Of a stretch of DNA of 64,000 nt, positions 22,843-33,018 are shown piece by piece (position 1 is the first letter of the stretch; the number at the start of each line of letters is the position of its first letter). Origin of the DNA: Mesodorylaimus sp. YZB2_4. Lineage: Eukaryota; Nematoda; Enoplea; Dorylaimida; Dorylaimidae. The translations under genes and the position numbers were made by a program. The notes below the pieces were generated by a model. It saw only the letters and a program-made list of their open reading frames with translations, made no database searches and was not told where the DNA came from. The DNA is taken from the NCBI GenBank assembly GCA_030248295.1, contig JASANH010000072.1, forward strand, positions 124,001 to 188,000, in the 5' to 3' direction.

Positions 22843-23379
22843 AATTCCAGCCTCCAGAGAAAAAATCGCAGGACGTTCGATCAAAATTGGCCACCAATGG
22901 ATGGAACAGTGCGAGCGCGATCGATATTTCCATTAAAGGAGACGTGGTGGTCTTCTGGTAAAAGTGAGTTTCAGCTTTAAAAGGTGCCTTGCTCGCGTAG
23001 CAGCCGTTTGGTAAACTCCAAAAAATCAAGAGTAGACTTTTTTAGGAGAGCAACAAAAAGCAAGAGAACGAGTGTTATCCATGGTGCAGCGAAAGCGACC
23101 CCATATCTTAAGGTTTATGGCGCACACAAGTAATGTGGCACTCTGCCCTGTCGCCCTACAAAACGTACAGGCCTTAATCGCTTGCAGGACAACGATTTTT
23201 TATACCAGAATGCCACATTATCTGTGCACGAAAATCAGTTTCGGATTAAGGGTCGCCTCAAATGCAATTGGACCAAGAATTGATTAGCATAGACCTGCAT
23301 TCTTTCAAAAAACCAGTCTAAACAAACATGTGAAAGCATAGGAAACGTCAAACAGCATGGATTTGATTCGATGTCTATG
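22843..23379. other. Intergenic, 5' flank of GGT
   Basis: No gene or repeat was recognised. A 65-codon minus-strand frame overlaps the GGT start and is not supported. GGT promoter elements would be expected here, but none is clear. Confidence 0.4.
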
Positions 23380-25615
23380 CGATATCGAATTCCTCATCTC
23401 CCATAGATACAGCAAACGAAAGAGACGGGTTAGGACGAGCGACTAGATACTGATCATTCTCAGGATCCATGGCGATTATTGGAAACATTAGTCGAGTGAC
23501 TGCATTCTGAAGAAAGTCTACAGCCGCCTTTTCTTCCGACAAAAAATCCCACTGAAGCTGAACTCAATCGCCAGCATCGACCGACCCGGGTGTGAGGTCA
23601 CCAAACCGACCCGACCCGACCCAGGGTCTGGATCGGCCCGACCCGATCCAGAACCGACCCGATCCGACCGACCCGACCCAAACCGACCCGATCCACCCGA
23701 TCCACCCGATCCAACGTTGTATTGCGCCCACTCATTTGTTTTCTGGCATGATGCATTGTTTCTTCAATCGATAACCATCGATAACAGACACCCGCAGTCG
23801 GGAAGAAGCGGCTGACGGATTTCAAACGAAAACGGAGAGGGGAAGGAGGAGGAAAACTTTAGGACTAAGTTAACGTGATCGTCCCCAGCCGCATGCTGTC
23901 TGAACCGACAGCGCAGAATTTCACAAACTGTCCAACTGCACCTGCAATATCCCGTTTCGCTTATAGACTTGACTTCTTAGAGTGGAAGGTGGCCGGTACG
24001 AGGACAGCTTTTTAAAAATGTTTTTGGGCTGGGCCCCCCACCTACTCCAATTTCCTATGGGTTTTGCCAGTTGCCAGCCAGCACTCATGATGACGGGTGC
24101 GGCCGTGTGTGAGGCGATCAACTCTCATGGCAGCTTCCCTCTAACGGCCTCACTTGGAGCTGCTCCGCTGGAGCATCACCGCCGAGGGCATCCCGCGCCA
24201 GAATCGGCGTTTCTGGATGATAGAGGGCAAGAACGGAGGGCCCCGACTGGAAATTAGGACCAGTTTTCTCAATCGAGGGCACCACTTCCACCTCCAATTG
24301 AATTCCTGGTGAATCGCCCACAGCCAGTTCTCTGAGAACGGGTCTCCTAAACTGACGTCTTCAGCCAGAATAGAACTGAGGTGTTTCAATCCGGGTTGCC
24401 TCCCCCCCCGCCCAATCAACCTCTCCAAGCCGAATGAGCCGCGCTCCTATGTGGTCAGAAAGTGGGTGGGGTTGAAACTTGCAAAAAAACGTCGATGTCA
24501 TGCATTGGCGGCCAGTCCAGTGGGTTGAAGTGTACCTGCCTGCATGAAGACATGACTGGACGCCAGAGAAAAAATTTTGGCGGGAGTTCAAAATTCCGAT
24601 CCGGCCGACCCACAGCTTGGGTCGGTTCCCCCAAACCGATCCGGCCCGGATCGGCGGGTCGGTTTGGCCGGGTCGGTGGGTCGGCCGATGCTGGCTCAAT
24701 CGAACAGAAGCAACTCAACATGCCGGCCAAGTTCTAAAGGCTTTCCTTCAATCGCTTCGTCAGATCGACGCTGGCCGAGACGATTACAAGGTGATGAAAA
24801 ATTATAATCATCGGCAGCTAAACGAACCAGAAAATGCGCAGTTTAATTGCACGCAATAGTCAAGAGCTTCGCCCTGGTTCTAGAACTCGATGTGGAGTCC
24901 ATGCTCAATAAATTACTCAGATCTGATTCTGTGCTTCCAAGCAAAATACCGCCGCGTAATGTCAAGCCCTTAAAATTTCCTAATCGCCCAGTATACCACA
25001 CACACTCATTTCGCCTCTGACGCTTTCTATTCATTCCGATGACTTAACCATGTTGACCTCACGCAAAGCATTTCCAAAGGCTCAGATGACAGCTGGACGA
25101 TGAAGAAAATCTTTGATATTATCAGCGAATTTTTCATTAACTTATTTGATCAATCCATCATCTACGATGTTTCTCAAATTAGGAAGTACGTCCCGCCTTA
25201 GGAGCGCAAGATCGTAGACACGACTTGGTGCCACTGTTGGATAGTGTGCCTCAAATTGGCTGCGATAATATTCGACAATGTCCTATTTCGATACAACCAC
25301 TATAAAATTTCCATGGCTTTTTCATCAGAAAATGATTCTTCTTCGTTTATCAGGTGAAAAAGCTCCTCGATTTCGCGCCACGCCGCAAATTGTAATTGCA
25401 CATTCTGATCTACAGTACAACATTTTTGATTATGTTTTCCATGAGTAGCCATAGAGGAACTTTTCCAGGCATGGAAATCCTGGAAAAGTCGGATGGCACT
25501 GGACTCAATTCGCTGAATGGCAAATGTCTGAGATCGAGCAGCGCATCATTAAGCACGCGCGAATTTGAAGATAAATAATCCCCTAACAAGGTCTAATAAC
25601 TTATTGTTGCAGCCA
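23380..25615 (-). pseudogene. Decayed paralogue of the HExxH gene, split by a hAT-like insertion
   Basis: Pieces of the 16596-17681 gene recur in the same order on the minus strand. Near 25570-25615 is a start-region relic. At 24740-25030 lie frameshifted C-terminal segments with FLVRLAADDYNFSSP, where the HExxH histidines are lost. LELGRHVELLLFD is at 24700-24740. Across the insertion, 23380-23560 carries AAVDFLQNAV through PSLSFAVSMGDEEF. There are multiple frameshifts and stops. Removing 23571-24694 and one target duplication restores collinearity with the paralogue at nucleotide level (AGCTGAACTCAATCG joined to AACAGAAGCAACTCAACATG). Confidence 0.8.
23571..24694. mobile_element. hAT-like non-autonomous element, 1.12 kb, with 8-bp TSD
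   Basis: The termini are CCAGCATCGACCGACCC and its inverse GGGTCGGCCGATGCTGG, flanked on both sides by the perfect 8-bp duplication CTCAATCG (23563-23570 and 24695-24702). An 8-bp duplication with a CAG-type end fits the hAT superfamily. Internally, GACCCGACC/GATCCG-rich subterminal repeats flank a central part (about 23980-24330) that resembles 28890-29180. No transposase frame is present. Related short elements are at 53996, 54630 and 54985. Confidence 0.85.
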
Positions 25616-26164
25616 TCAGGAACAAACTCGGTTTGTCTCAAAATTTATGCAATTCGCCCGAGGATTCACGAGCCGCGAGAAAAATTTTCAAAGGATATTC
25701 GTATCTTCAAAAAAAGTTCTCGAAAATAACGCAGACTTTCTTACCATGTCTTTTTCGATGTCTAATTATTTCGAGTTCCTCGAGTCGATTTTGACTTATT
25801 AGGTACTAGCAAAAGCCGTTAAAACGCATCATTAAAATTTTTAATCCTAACGCGGTCGACCGAAATATTTGGCTTTTAATCTGATTGTCAATATAAAAAC
25901 ATGGCCAAATTTTTCAATCAAACCAACGTTTTTTAGTTCGCTACCGACTGTCGCTCGATACATCAATGGAAAATTCAAAAAAACAACTTCAAACCATGGC
26001 CGCACTTTTTTCAGCGCTGTCACGTGACCACACTTTGCCGCTGCTAGCAGACAATCCAATGTAAGAAACTGAACCTGAAAATCACGGTCGGAAATCTTTT
26101 CTGCATAATTTCCTAAAATTATATCTATACTCTTCAAGAATCAAATATCGTTCCTTTTTTGGGC
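25616..26164. promoter_or_regulatory. 5' flank of the 720-aa gene
   Basis: A composite motif half-site TTTGCCGCTGCTAGCAGACA lies at 26034-26053, and a CACGTGAC E-box at 26021-26028. Both are within 150 bp of the ATG. No gene was recognised here. Confidence 0.45.
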
Positions 26165-28327
26165 ATGAAAATGTCATTTTTAATTCGAGCTCGTTACGGA
26201 AACAAATTTATTTCATCGTTTCCTTCGCTAAACTCGTTCTTTTCCGTTTATTCACCAATTTCATCATTGTCATTCGAAAATGTTCGTCAATCTTCGACTT
26301 CATCAACAAAAACGATCGATCGTTCTCGTGTTGGAGGGTCATTACCTCCTCAACGACGGCCAGCCTGGCTCGATCAACCCGATAAACCTTCGTCGTCTAA
26401 TTTAGAATCCCCTGAGCGAGATCGATTCGCTCTTCCGGCTTTTGCATTAGAAAATGAAAAATTTCTTCAATTTTTACAAACGCTAAAAACTCGTCGTCCG
26501 TTACCAGAATGGGCAAAAAGTGGTGGCGATTCTTCGATCAATGAATCGGGTGGTGATCGACAACAATATAAAAGTATTTTATACACAGCGCCTTATTTGG
26601 CCATTGTCCATAATCGCGTGGAAGACTTCGTCGACGTGGTTGAGGAATGGTTCGGTCAAGTTAAGCCTTTATTCCTGAATGATACCCGGCGAGGCGAAAT
26701 TACAGTCAGTCTACAATTTAGTCCAAATATTGATCAACATAGTAAATGGAGACGAGCTATGACACCCGTCTTCAATATTGCCCATCATCTGGAATATTTA
26801 GGACGTTTAAATCGTCTCAGTCACGGTCGTTTAGTGGAAAACTTAGGCTGGCACAACGTGAGTTTTATTGCACGTCGAATGGCCGAATGCGGATTATTCA
26901 CATATTCATTCGTCGATGTTTGCAATTCGGCTCTGGTCGGCCTACGCGATTTCTACGAGTCCGCCTCATTTGTCCCCAATCGATTGCAATACGGCGAAGG
27001 TTTGAGATTATGGTTATTGGCATTCGCTCATTATTTAGCCGCTGCAGAATCGAAAGCCCACGAATGGCGTCATTTAGTGGGCGATTTAGGCATGAATCGT
27101 GCATCAGTACCATCCATATTAATACCACTACGACAATTACAAACATCATTTTTATTAAATGAGAAAGTTCTTCCGGAAAAAACATCATTAGCATTTAAAT
27201 ATTTACTGAAAATTCTTTGCAATTATGCTCGAATTCATTTCGATGACGACATCGTAGAAGATTGTCGATTAGCCATGGAACGTGGACGTATTTCGGCTCA
27301 ATTAAACGTACCGAGAGCTACGAGATTTTTAAACGAATTCGCCGAAGTTTGGACTCGATTACGGCCATCGATTTTATTGAAATCAGACGAATGGGGTCGA
27401 CATCAATTGCCCGATTATTTCATGCGGGGCACATGTGAAAGTTGGTTTCGAGCATGCAACGTTGTCTTATCGCAATTACTTTTAACTGAAGAATATTTCA
27501 AAGATGCGCCCGAATCATCCACGGCATCGGAGAATAATTCGATTGGCGAACGATCATTGAATAAAAATATTAATCATTTACGATCAGTCAATACATTACG
27601 ACTTTTACAAAACGCTTTAGACATTGGCTGTCTTTATGATCGAGCACCACATTTCTACGATTTCCTTTACGAAACGTGGCTAAAAATATTCACACGAGTA
27701 GAATCCTCTTTTTTTCCTCGTGATTTATCGTTTCTTATTTCAAAATTGATTCGAATCGCAGTCGACGATGCTTACAAATCGCCAATGCGTGAATCGAGCG
27801 TGGAAGAGAAAGAAAAAGATGAGAGAGAGGAAGAAGATGAAGACGACGAAAATGCTGTGGAAAAATTTATTGGAAGTAATAGTGGTCAAAAAATCGATAA
27901 ATCGAAGATTCAAGCAAAATCGATCGATACGAAAATAGAGGAATCGTCAAAAAATCCTGAACCAAATTGGCAAGATCGTAATGAGAAAACTGTTCAATTG
28001 GCGTTTCGTTTGCTTAAGAAAATCGGAGTAGAACATTTTTCTTATCCAGCCTTGCACGATCTGTTGGCGGAAGTGGACGAATTGAGGCGAGTTAAGAAAT
28101 CGAGTGAAATACCGTCTGAAGAATTTCTCAGTTCTTTTGAGAAATGGACAACAAATCAAATTCAACGATTTTCATCGAGTACTGAAGATGAAATCAAGGC
28201 AAAACGCGCCGATGCGATTCAGAAAATAAGAGCAATTATTGAAGAAATGGATTTAAAACAGTCGTTGATTTCGAAAAGTCTTTTGGCAAATTTGGAGACG
28301 TTGTATTCGTTATATAAGGCCAAGTAA
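26165..28327 (+). CDS. Hypothetical 720-aa protein, probably mitochondrial
   Basis: An intronless frame beginning MKMSFLIRARYGNKFISSFP. This Arg/Lys/Ser-rich, acid-poor start is typical of a mitochondrial presequence. The rest is largely helical with leucine-rich stretches (residues about 95-480), a highly acidic segment near residues 555-575 (EEKEKDEREEEDEDDE) and a Lys-rich helical C-terminus ending SLYKAK. I cannot name the family. The layout (presequence, long helical repeats, C-terminal basic region) is reminiscent of mitochondrial RNA-binding proteins such as FASTK-type, but no diagnostic motif was seen. The third codon of the open frame (ATG at 26165) was chosen because the frame otherwise starts with TTG. 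Codon use and length argue for a real gene. Confidence 0.85.
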   Translation: MKMSFLIRARYGNKFISSFPSLNSFFSVYSPISSLSFENVRQSSTSSTKTIDRSRVGGSLPPQRRPAWLDQPDKPSSSNLESPERDRFALPAFALENEKFLQFLQTLKTRRPLPEWAKSGGDSSINESGGDRQQYKSILYTAPYLAIVHNRVEDFVDVVEEWFGQVKPLFLNDTRRGEITVSLQFSPNIDQHSKWRRAMTPVFNIAHHLEYLGRLNRLSHGRLVENLGWHNVSFIARRMAECGLFTYSFVDVCNSALVGLRDFYESASFVPNRLQYGEGLRLWLLAFAHYLAAAESKAHEWRHLVGDLGMNRASVPSILIPLRQLQTSFLLNEKVLPEKTSLAFKYLLKILCNYARIHFDDDIVEDCRLAMERGRISAQLNVPRATRFLNEFAEVWTRLRPSILLKSDEWGRHQLPDYFMRGTCESWFRACNVVLSQLLLTEEYFKDAPESSTASENNSIGERSLNKNINHLRSVNTLRLLQNALDIGCLYDRAPHFYDFLYETWLKIFTRVESSFFPRDLSFLISKLIRIAVDDAYKSPMRESSVEEKEKDEREEEDEDDENAVEKFIGSNSGQKIDKSKIQAKSIDTKIEESSKNPEPNWQDRNEKTVQLAFRLLKKIGVEHFSYPALHDLLAEVDELRRVKKSSEIPSEEFLSSFEKWTTNQIQRFSSSTEDEIKAKRADAIQKIRAIIEEMDLKQSLISKSLLANLETLYSLYKAK

Positions 28328-28744
28328 CTCTTGATGGTTTATCTAATTGAGTGGTTTTTCTAGTTCGGGAAATGTTGATGGACTATCTCGACAATTAATA
28401 GTGATGAGTGAAAATTTGCACTGACGTCAGGCCAGCACCGACAAAACCTATCGGAATTTTGAATTCCTGCTAAAGTATCTTTTTCTCTGGGCTAAAGCAT
28501 CCTCTAACCCCCTGCGGACTGTGGGTGTCCTTCATCAACGAAACAAAGTACATCACGCCAAAAACCAAATTAGCAGGTGCAACGCAACATTGACTCAGGT
28601 GAATGATGAACTGACCCCCTGCTAGCAAGTCAGGAGAGGCAGAGGATGATCGATTTCCCTGACTGGCAAGTTCTGGTCATACTTTACCCACCATAGAGCG
28701 CGATCAGGGGCTAAACACAGATTTTTGGAAAAATTTTTTCACCT

Positions 28745-28825
28745 AGGCGGGAGTCGAGCCCCTGCCTCCAAGTGCGCACCCGGGCTGAGGGGCAGACGCC
28801 ACGGCCAGCTACGCCACGACTTGTT
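28745..28825 (-). repeat. tRNA-derived SINE-like sequence (GTCGTGGC family)
   Basis: The minus strand starts GTCGTGGCGTAGCTGG, contains GGCGTCTGCCCC and a B-box GGGGCTCGACTCCCGCC, and ends CCTAGGTGAAAAAATT. It is related to copies at 47205-47290 and 56455-56545. Confidence 0.65.
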
Positions 28826-29209
28826 CCATGCTTAATTCAGGTTTACTGCAGTCGCAAGACTTGTCTTGCTCCAGTCGATGAGTTTGTTTAAACGACTTCG
28901 TTCGATCACATCCTTTTTCAACGGTTTTGCTAAAATTTTTTGTGAGCTGAGCCCCGACGTCCCCACGGGACTTCCAACCCGTTTTGCCATTGGCTGGCCA
29001 GGAGTCATGATAAGCACACCGAAACGTCTCTCTCCACAAGAAGCACGTGAGGGCAATCCGGGACTGATCTCACACTTCGTTGGACGATGCTGGGCGTGGG
29101 ACAACTGAGACTGTCTCCTCGTTTGGCTTTGTTCCACTCGGAGCACCTCAAGGGTGCCGGGTGAGTCACCCACGGCCTGGCGTGCGAGATCAGCGAGGGT
29201 TTATGGTTC

Positions 29210-29295
29210 GCAAACCGACCCCCGGCAGCGGGGATCGAACCCAGGGTGAGTCCAGCTAGGCAGACGAATGCTGCACCGCTGCACCACCACGGCCG
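29210..29295 (-). repeat. tRNA-derived SINE-like sequence
   Basis: The minus strand reads GGCGGCCGTGGTGGTGCAGC, then a B-box CTGGGTTCGATCCCCGCTGC. A- and B-box spacing is tRNA-like, but a complete cloverleaf is not evident. Confidence 0.65.
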
Positions 29296-31502
29296 CCCCC
29301 AATAACGGCTGCAGATCCAATGATTTGGTGGATGACCCAGTTTGGGCTGGGCAATTCAAAGCGTGACCATGGTTTGCTTCGCTTGGCGGGGTTGGGGGCC
29401 GGGTGAATTTTTTGTGGGTCATTCATTCATGCTTTATTCGTAATGAAACACAGGATTGTGCATTAAAAACATTATAAAACACGATAAAAACGACAGTCAA
29501 AAAGGTTATCCAAACATTGTCTGTCTCAGTAATCTGCGAAAACTACATCGTCATACAAGACAGGGTCGGAGTTCCATGGTCATACAAGACCTGGCCTCTG
29601 GCATGTTTTTCGGCATGCTGGTGCCGAGGTCGCCAGTGCTATGCCAGGTGCTGATATTAGACAGTATATCTGGACCACTGGGCGAACTAGGTTGTGCATC
29701 TATCCCCAGGGCAAGATGCACGTACCTTTTAAGCGCATGGCAGAAATCGCCAACTTTTCCTCAGACTTTGTTGGTTGGAAGAAATTGCAGGAAATGGGTT
29801 CTGACGGCACTACACAGCCCGAATCAGGGGAGTCCATATGTAAGCACATTGTACTGACAGCACAAAAATCGATTGTTTCCGTGTTTATGTTAAACTCAAG
29901 ACATAAACTAAAATGAGCGTCCAGAAAATTTAATAAGTCGTGGGAGTCCCCGGTGGTTTTCTCACCGCAGTGCGCGTGAAAATCTTACGCCCTCACTGGA
30001 TTCAACTTTCCTGCGAGTACTTTACTGTTGTCAGAAAACCAGATTAGATTTTCGTTGGTCGGGGAGGGTGTCAAAAAAGGTTTATTGTTGAGCCTTTTTT
30101 CTTTCAAGTGAGCATGTAGGAGACAGTTTTCGTTGTGAGTACTGTGCGGTCCATAGTTTCCTGGTCAGAAACCTGTTCTTTCTTTGTGGCGACTTTGGTC
30201 AGGGGCGACAGAGGGCAGCCACTGTCGATCGCTGTTGTTCTACTGTAGCAGATTGTGAGTGAAACTGGCTGCTGAATTTTAATTGGATCACTAAAATAAA
30301 AAATTTAAAGCGGCTGTGCAGAAGGTCTCTAAGAGTGGCCATGCGATGAGTCACTGACCACTGGCAGCAGTATGCATCGAGCCCACCACGCCTGTGCCGA
30401 TATAGCCTTTGAGTGACTGGGTCACTCTCACACTTTCCACGCACACACCGTCCTACTAATCACTCCGCCAATACCAGAGGGCTCTCCCTTTACCCCGCAG
30501 CTAATGGCTCGGAGACGTCATGCAAGCTGGCCTGCAACTCGTGCAACCGGTCTACATGCAAGCCTGATCGACCGATTAGAGCTGTTGTTGTTGGCGCCTC
30601 GTGCTGCTCTAATGGTGGCAGTATTACGTGACGGAGAGACATTCTCTGTCCAGGCATCAAGGCAGCTAATCACGTCTGGAACACCAGCGATGTCAGATTG
30701 CTCACTTCTTCCTTTGTTACCCTCGCCATGCATTCCTGTGACGACACACACAGCATGACGATGTCCATTTCCATTAGGAAAAAGAACGGGCAGAAAGGAA
30801 GGCTAGCTCAGTAGCTGGACTTGTTGCCGTAGCCAAACTACTTTTCCTGTGCTTGCACAGCTCATTGTTTGTTGAACACGATCCTCCCGGTTACTGAGCT
30901 GAACCACTGCCACCAGGCTCATTTTCAATGCACACCCCATTCTCTGTGGCGTAGTGCCACTCTGCTTGAATTGGTCCGAGATTCCCGCTCAGCCCTGAAC
31001 GCATGGAGAGCCTGGACCGGAGGGAGCACTGGGGACAGTCTAAAGATGGTCAGACCACGAGTGACCTCTGTCCTGAACGAGCAGTCGTGGTGGACAAGGT
31101 GGGCGGTGCACCTGCTGCCAGCGGACCTTGGCCAGCCAAAGATAGAAATCGATGCTCCGCTTGCTGGGAAGCCAATGCGGCGCGCGTTGGCCATCAGATG
31201 GGCGCATAAGCGTGTATAACGCCTTGTGCGCAACCTGCGGTCAAGATCACCAAGTTATGTGGAAAGCGTGTCAGCGACAAAATGTCCTGAGATAAAATGT
31301 CCTTATTTTAATGTCCTGGACATAATATCCGCAACAAAATGACTGGCGCAAATAGTCGTGGTCAATGATCTTCGGGAACGTGCCTGAGAATCTCGAGACA
31401 CTCCTCCTCAAGTTATCACTGCTGTCGCAGCTAATATCGAGCATTATTTATTGTGGAGTGATAATAATCAACATGAACTCCATCTCCGTACGTCTAACAA
31501 GG

Positions 31503-31921
31503 GCACATCGCCAACCGTCAAGTCGAACTTTGGAAAAACCAAAAATTGTGATTTGTTCCTGGGTGCAAAAGAAAGCTCTGTGCAAAATATTAGAGGCGTC
31601 TGGTCTGGTCAGCAGTGGTCAGCGCTTAGAGTACAGTAAAATTTTTCAATTCTACTAGGTTTTTTCGGGTTTTTTCAGAAGACCCTGAACCAGAGTGCTT
31701 AAACTCGAAACTTCGAGCCCAAAAACCAAGTTTTGAAAGAACTCTGCATGTTTTCCTTTACGCTCGGCTTCCTTACTATTCAAACCTCCAAGACTTGTAA
31801 CGCTGACTGCTAACCAATTGGCCAGACGCCAGTTATATTTTGCGCGGAGCTTTCTTTTGCACCCAGAAACATGTTACAATATTCGTTTTCCAAAGTTCGA
31901 CTTGACGCTTGGCGATGTGCT
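31503..31921. repeat. Fold-back: two 80-bp inverted arms around a 260-bp loop
   Basis: The left arm (31503-31580) begins GGGCACATCGCCAACCGTCA. The right arm (31842-31921), read on the minus strand, begins GAGCACATCGCCAAGCGTCA, and the two stay similar (about 85% by eye) through TCGAACTTTGGAAAA and CTGGGTGCAAAAGAAAGCTC. Both arms can encode a peptide with SNFGK and GCKRK- or GAKES-like residues, so the repeat could derive from a duplicated coding fragment. Confidence 0.75.
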
Positions 31922-33018
31922 CTTGAAAGTCTCAAATGCTAAAATGCCGTCCATAAGCAGGGACGGGAGGACACCACAACGTGTGGGGCTGCAAGAAAAT
32001 GCTTCAACTTCGTTGCCCTCATCACTGCTTGAATTGGTCTGAGACTCCTGCGCAATGCGCGACTATGCTGGCAGGGGCACCATTTGTGCTATTTGACAGC
32101 GGACCAGCTCAGGATCGAGTCGGAAGAAAGATCAAATATACAGCACATCAGTGATCAACTTCTTGTTCCCACCAGCAAGCGTCATCGTGACTGCGCAGAA
32201 AGACTTTCACGCATTGTTGGCCAGTACAATCACGAATGGCTGAGGGCGAGTGAAAATGGCGGGCTTATCGATTATCTCAAAGGGTTAGCTCACAACTTCG
32301 ATTTTTGATCTGAGTGCTCAATTTTTTATCATATTTCTTATCTTTTATATGATCTGATGACGTTCTTTATTTTACGTTATTCCATTCTCAATATTTTGCT
32401 TGCGACAAAAAATTTAAACAGCTTAGCAGTTACATAGACCCCTTTTACACAAGAAATGCGATGCTGGCAGGACATTTTAGGGCTAAGATTTTTTACGAGG
32501 ACATAATGTTCGAAACATTTAATTGAGGATGTCGTAACCAGGACTTTTTATCCGATGACACTTTTTCGGGACACCATAAAAAGCAGCCTAAGAAGCGGCC
32601 TAAGAAGGCGGGGTTCGTGTAGCTCTCGCGAGCCGTGATATGTTTTACACAACAAATAAACTCGTTGGCAAGAGTTACCATAAAAATTTGACCCTTCATG
32701 ATCACATATCCGCACACTGGTAAAACTTTTCTGTCTTAACGTCTTCACGCGTTCGGTCTCTGTCGCGACACATTCGGCACAATAAATTTTTAACTTTCTA
32801 TCGTTTTTTTGTCAGAGTGGCTCATAAATATGCGATCACAAAAACTCAGTCAATAGGCTGAGAATGCGATGCTTTACATTGCCCGCCCGCCCGCACAGCG
32901 CACCCCCACTTTACAATGCCTCGCAGCCACCCGTCCTCTACTTCCTCACTGAGTCATTCGCGCAGTGAGGCTGGGTGCGTGCGGCTGTGCTCGCGCACGA
33001 GTGCGTCCCCGATTCATC

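Larger units (their letters stand above)
28328..33018. other. Repeat-rich intergenic stretch (4.7 kb)
   Basis: Contains two tRNA-like SINEs (28745-28825 and 29210-29295), a segment (28890-29180) related to the interior of the 23571-24694 element, and a CTGCTTGAATTGGTC-type repeat at 30960 and 32027. A fold-back structure lies at 31503-31921, AAATGTCC-rich arms at 31265-31350 and 32465-32580, and a GC-rich stretch (32880-33018) is the likely promoter of the next gene. Open frames such as 29641-29916 and 30869-31219 show no recognisable domains. Confidence 0.6.
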
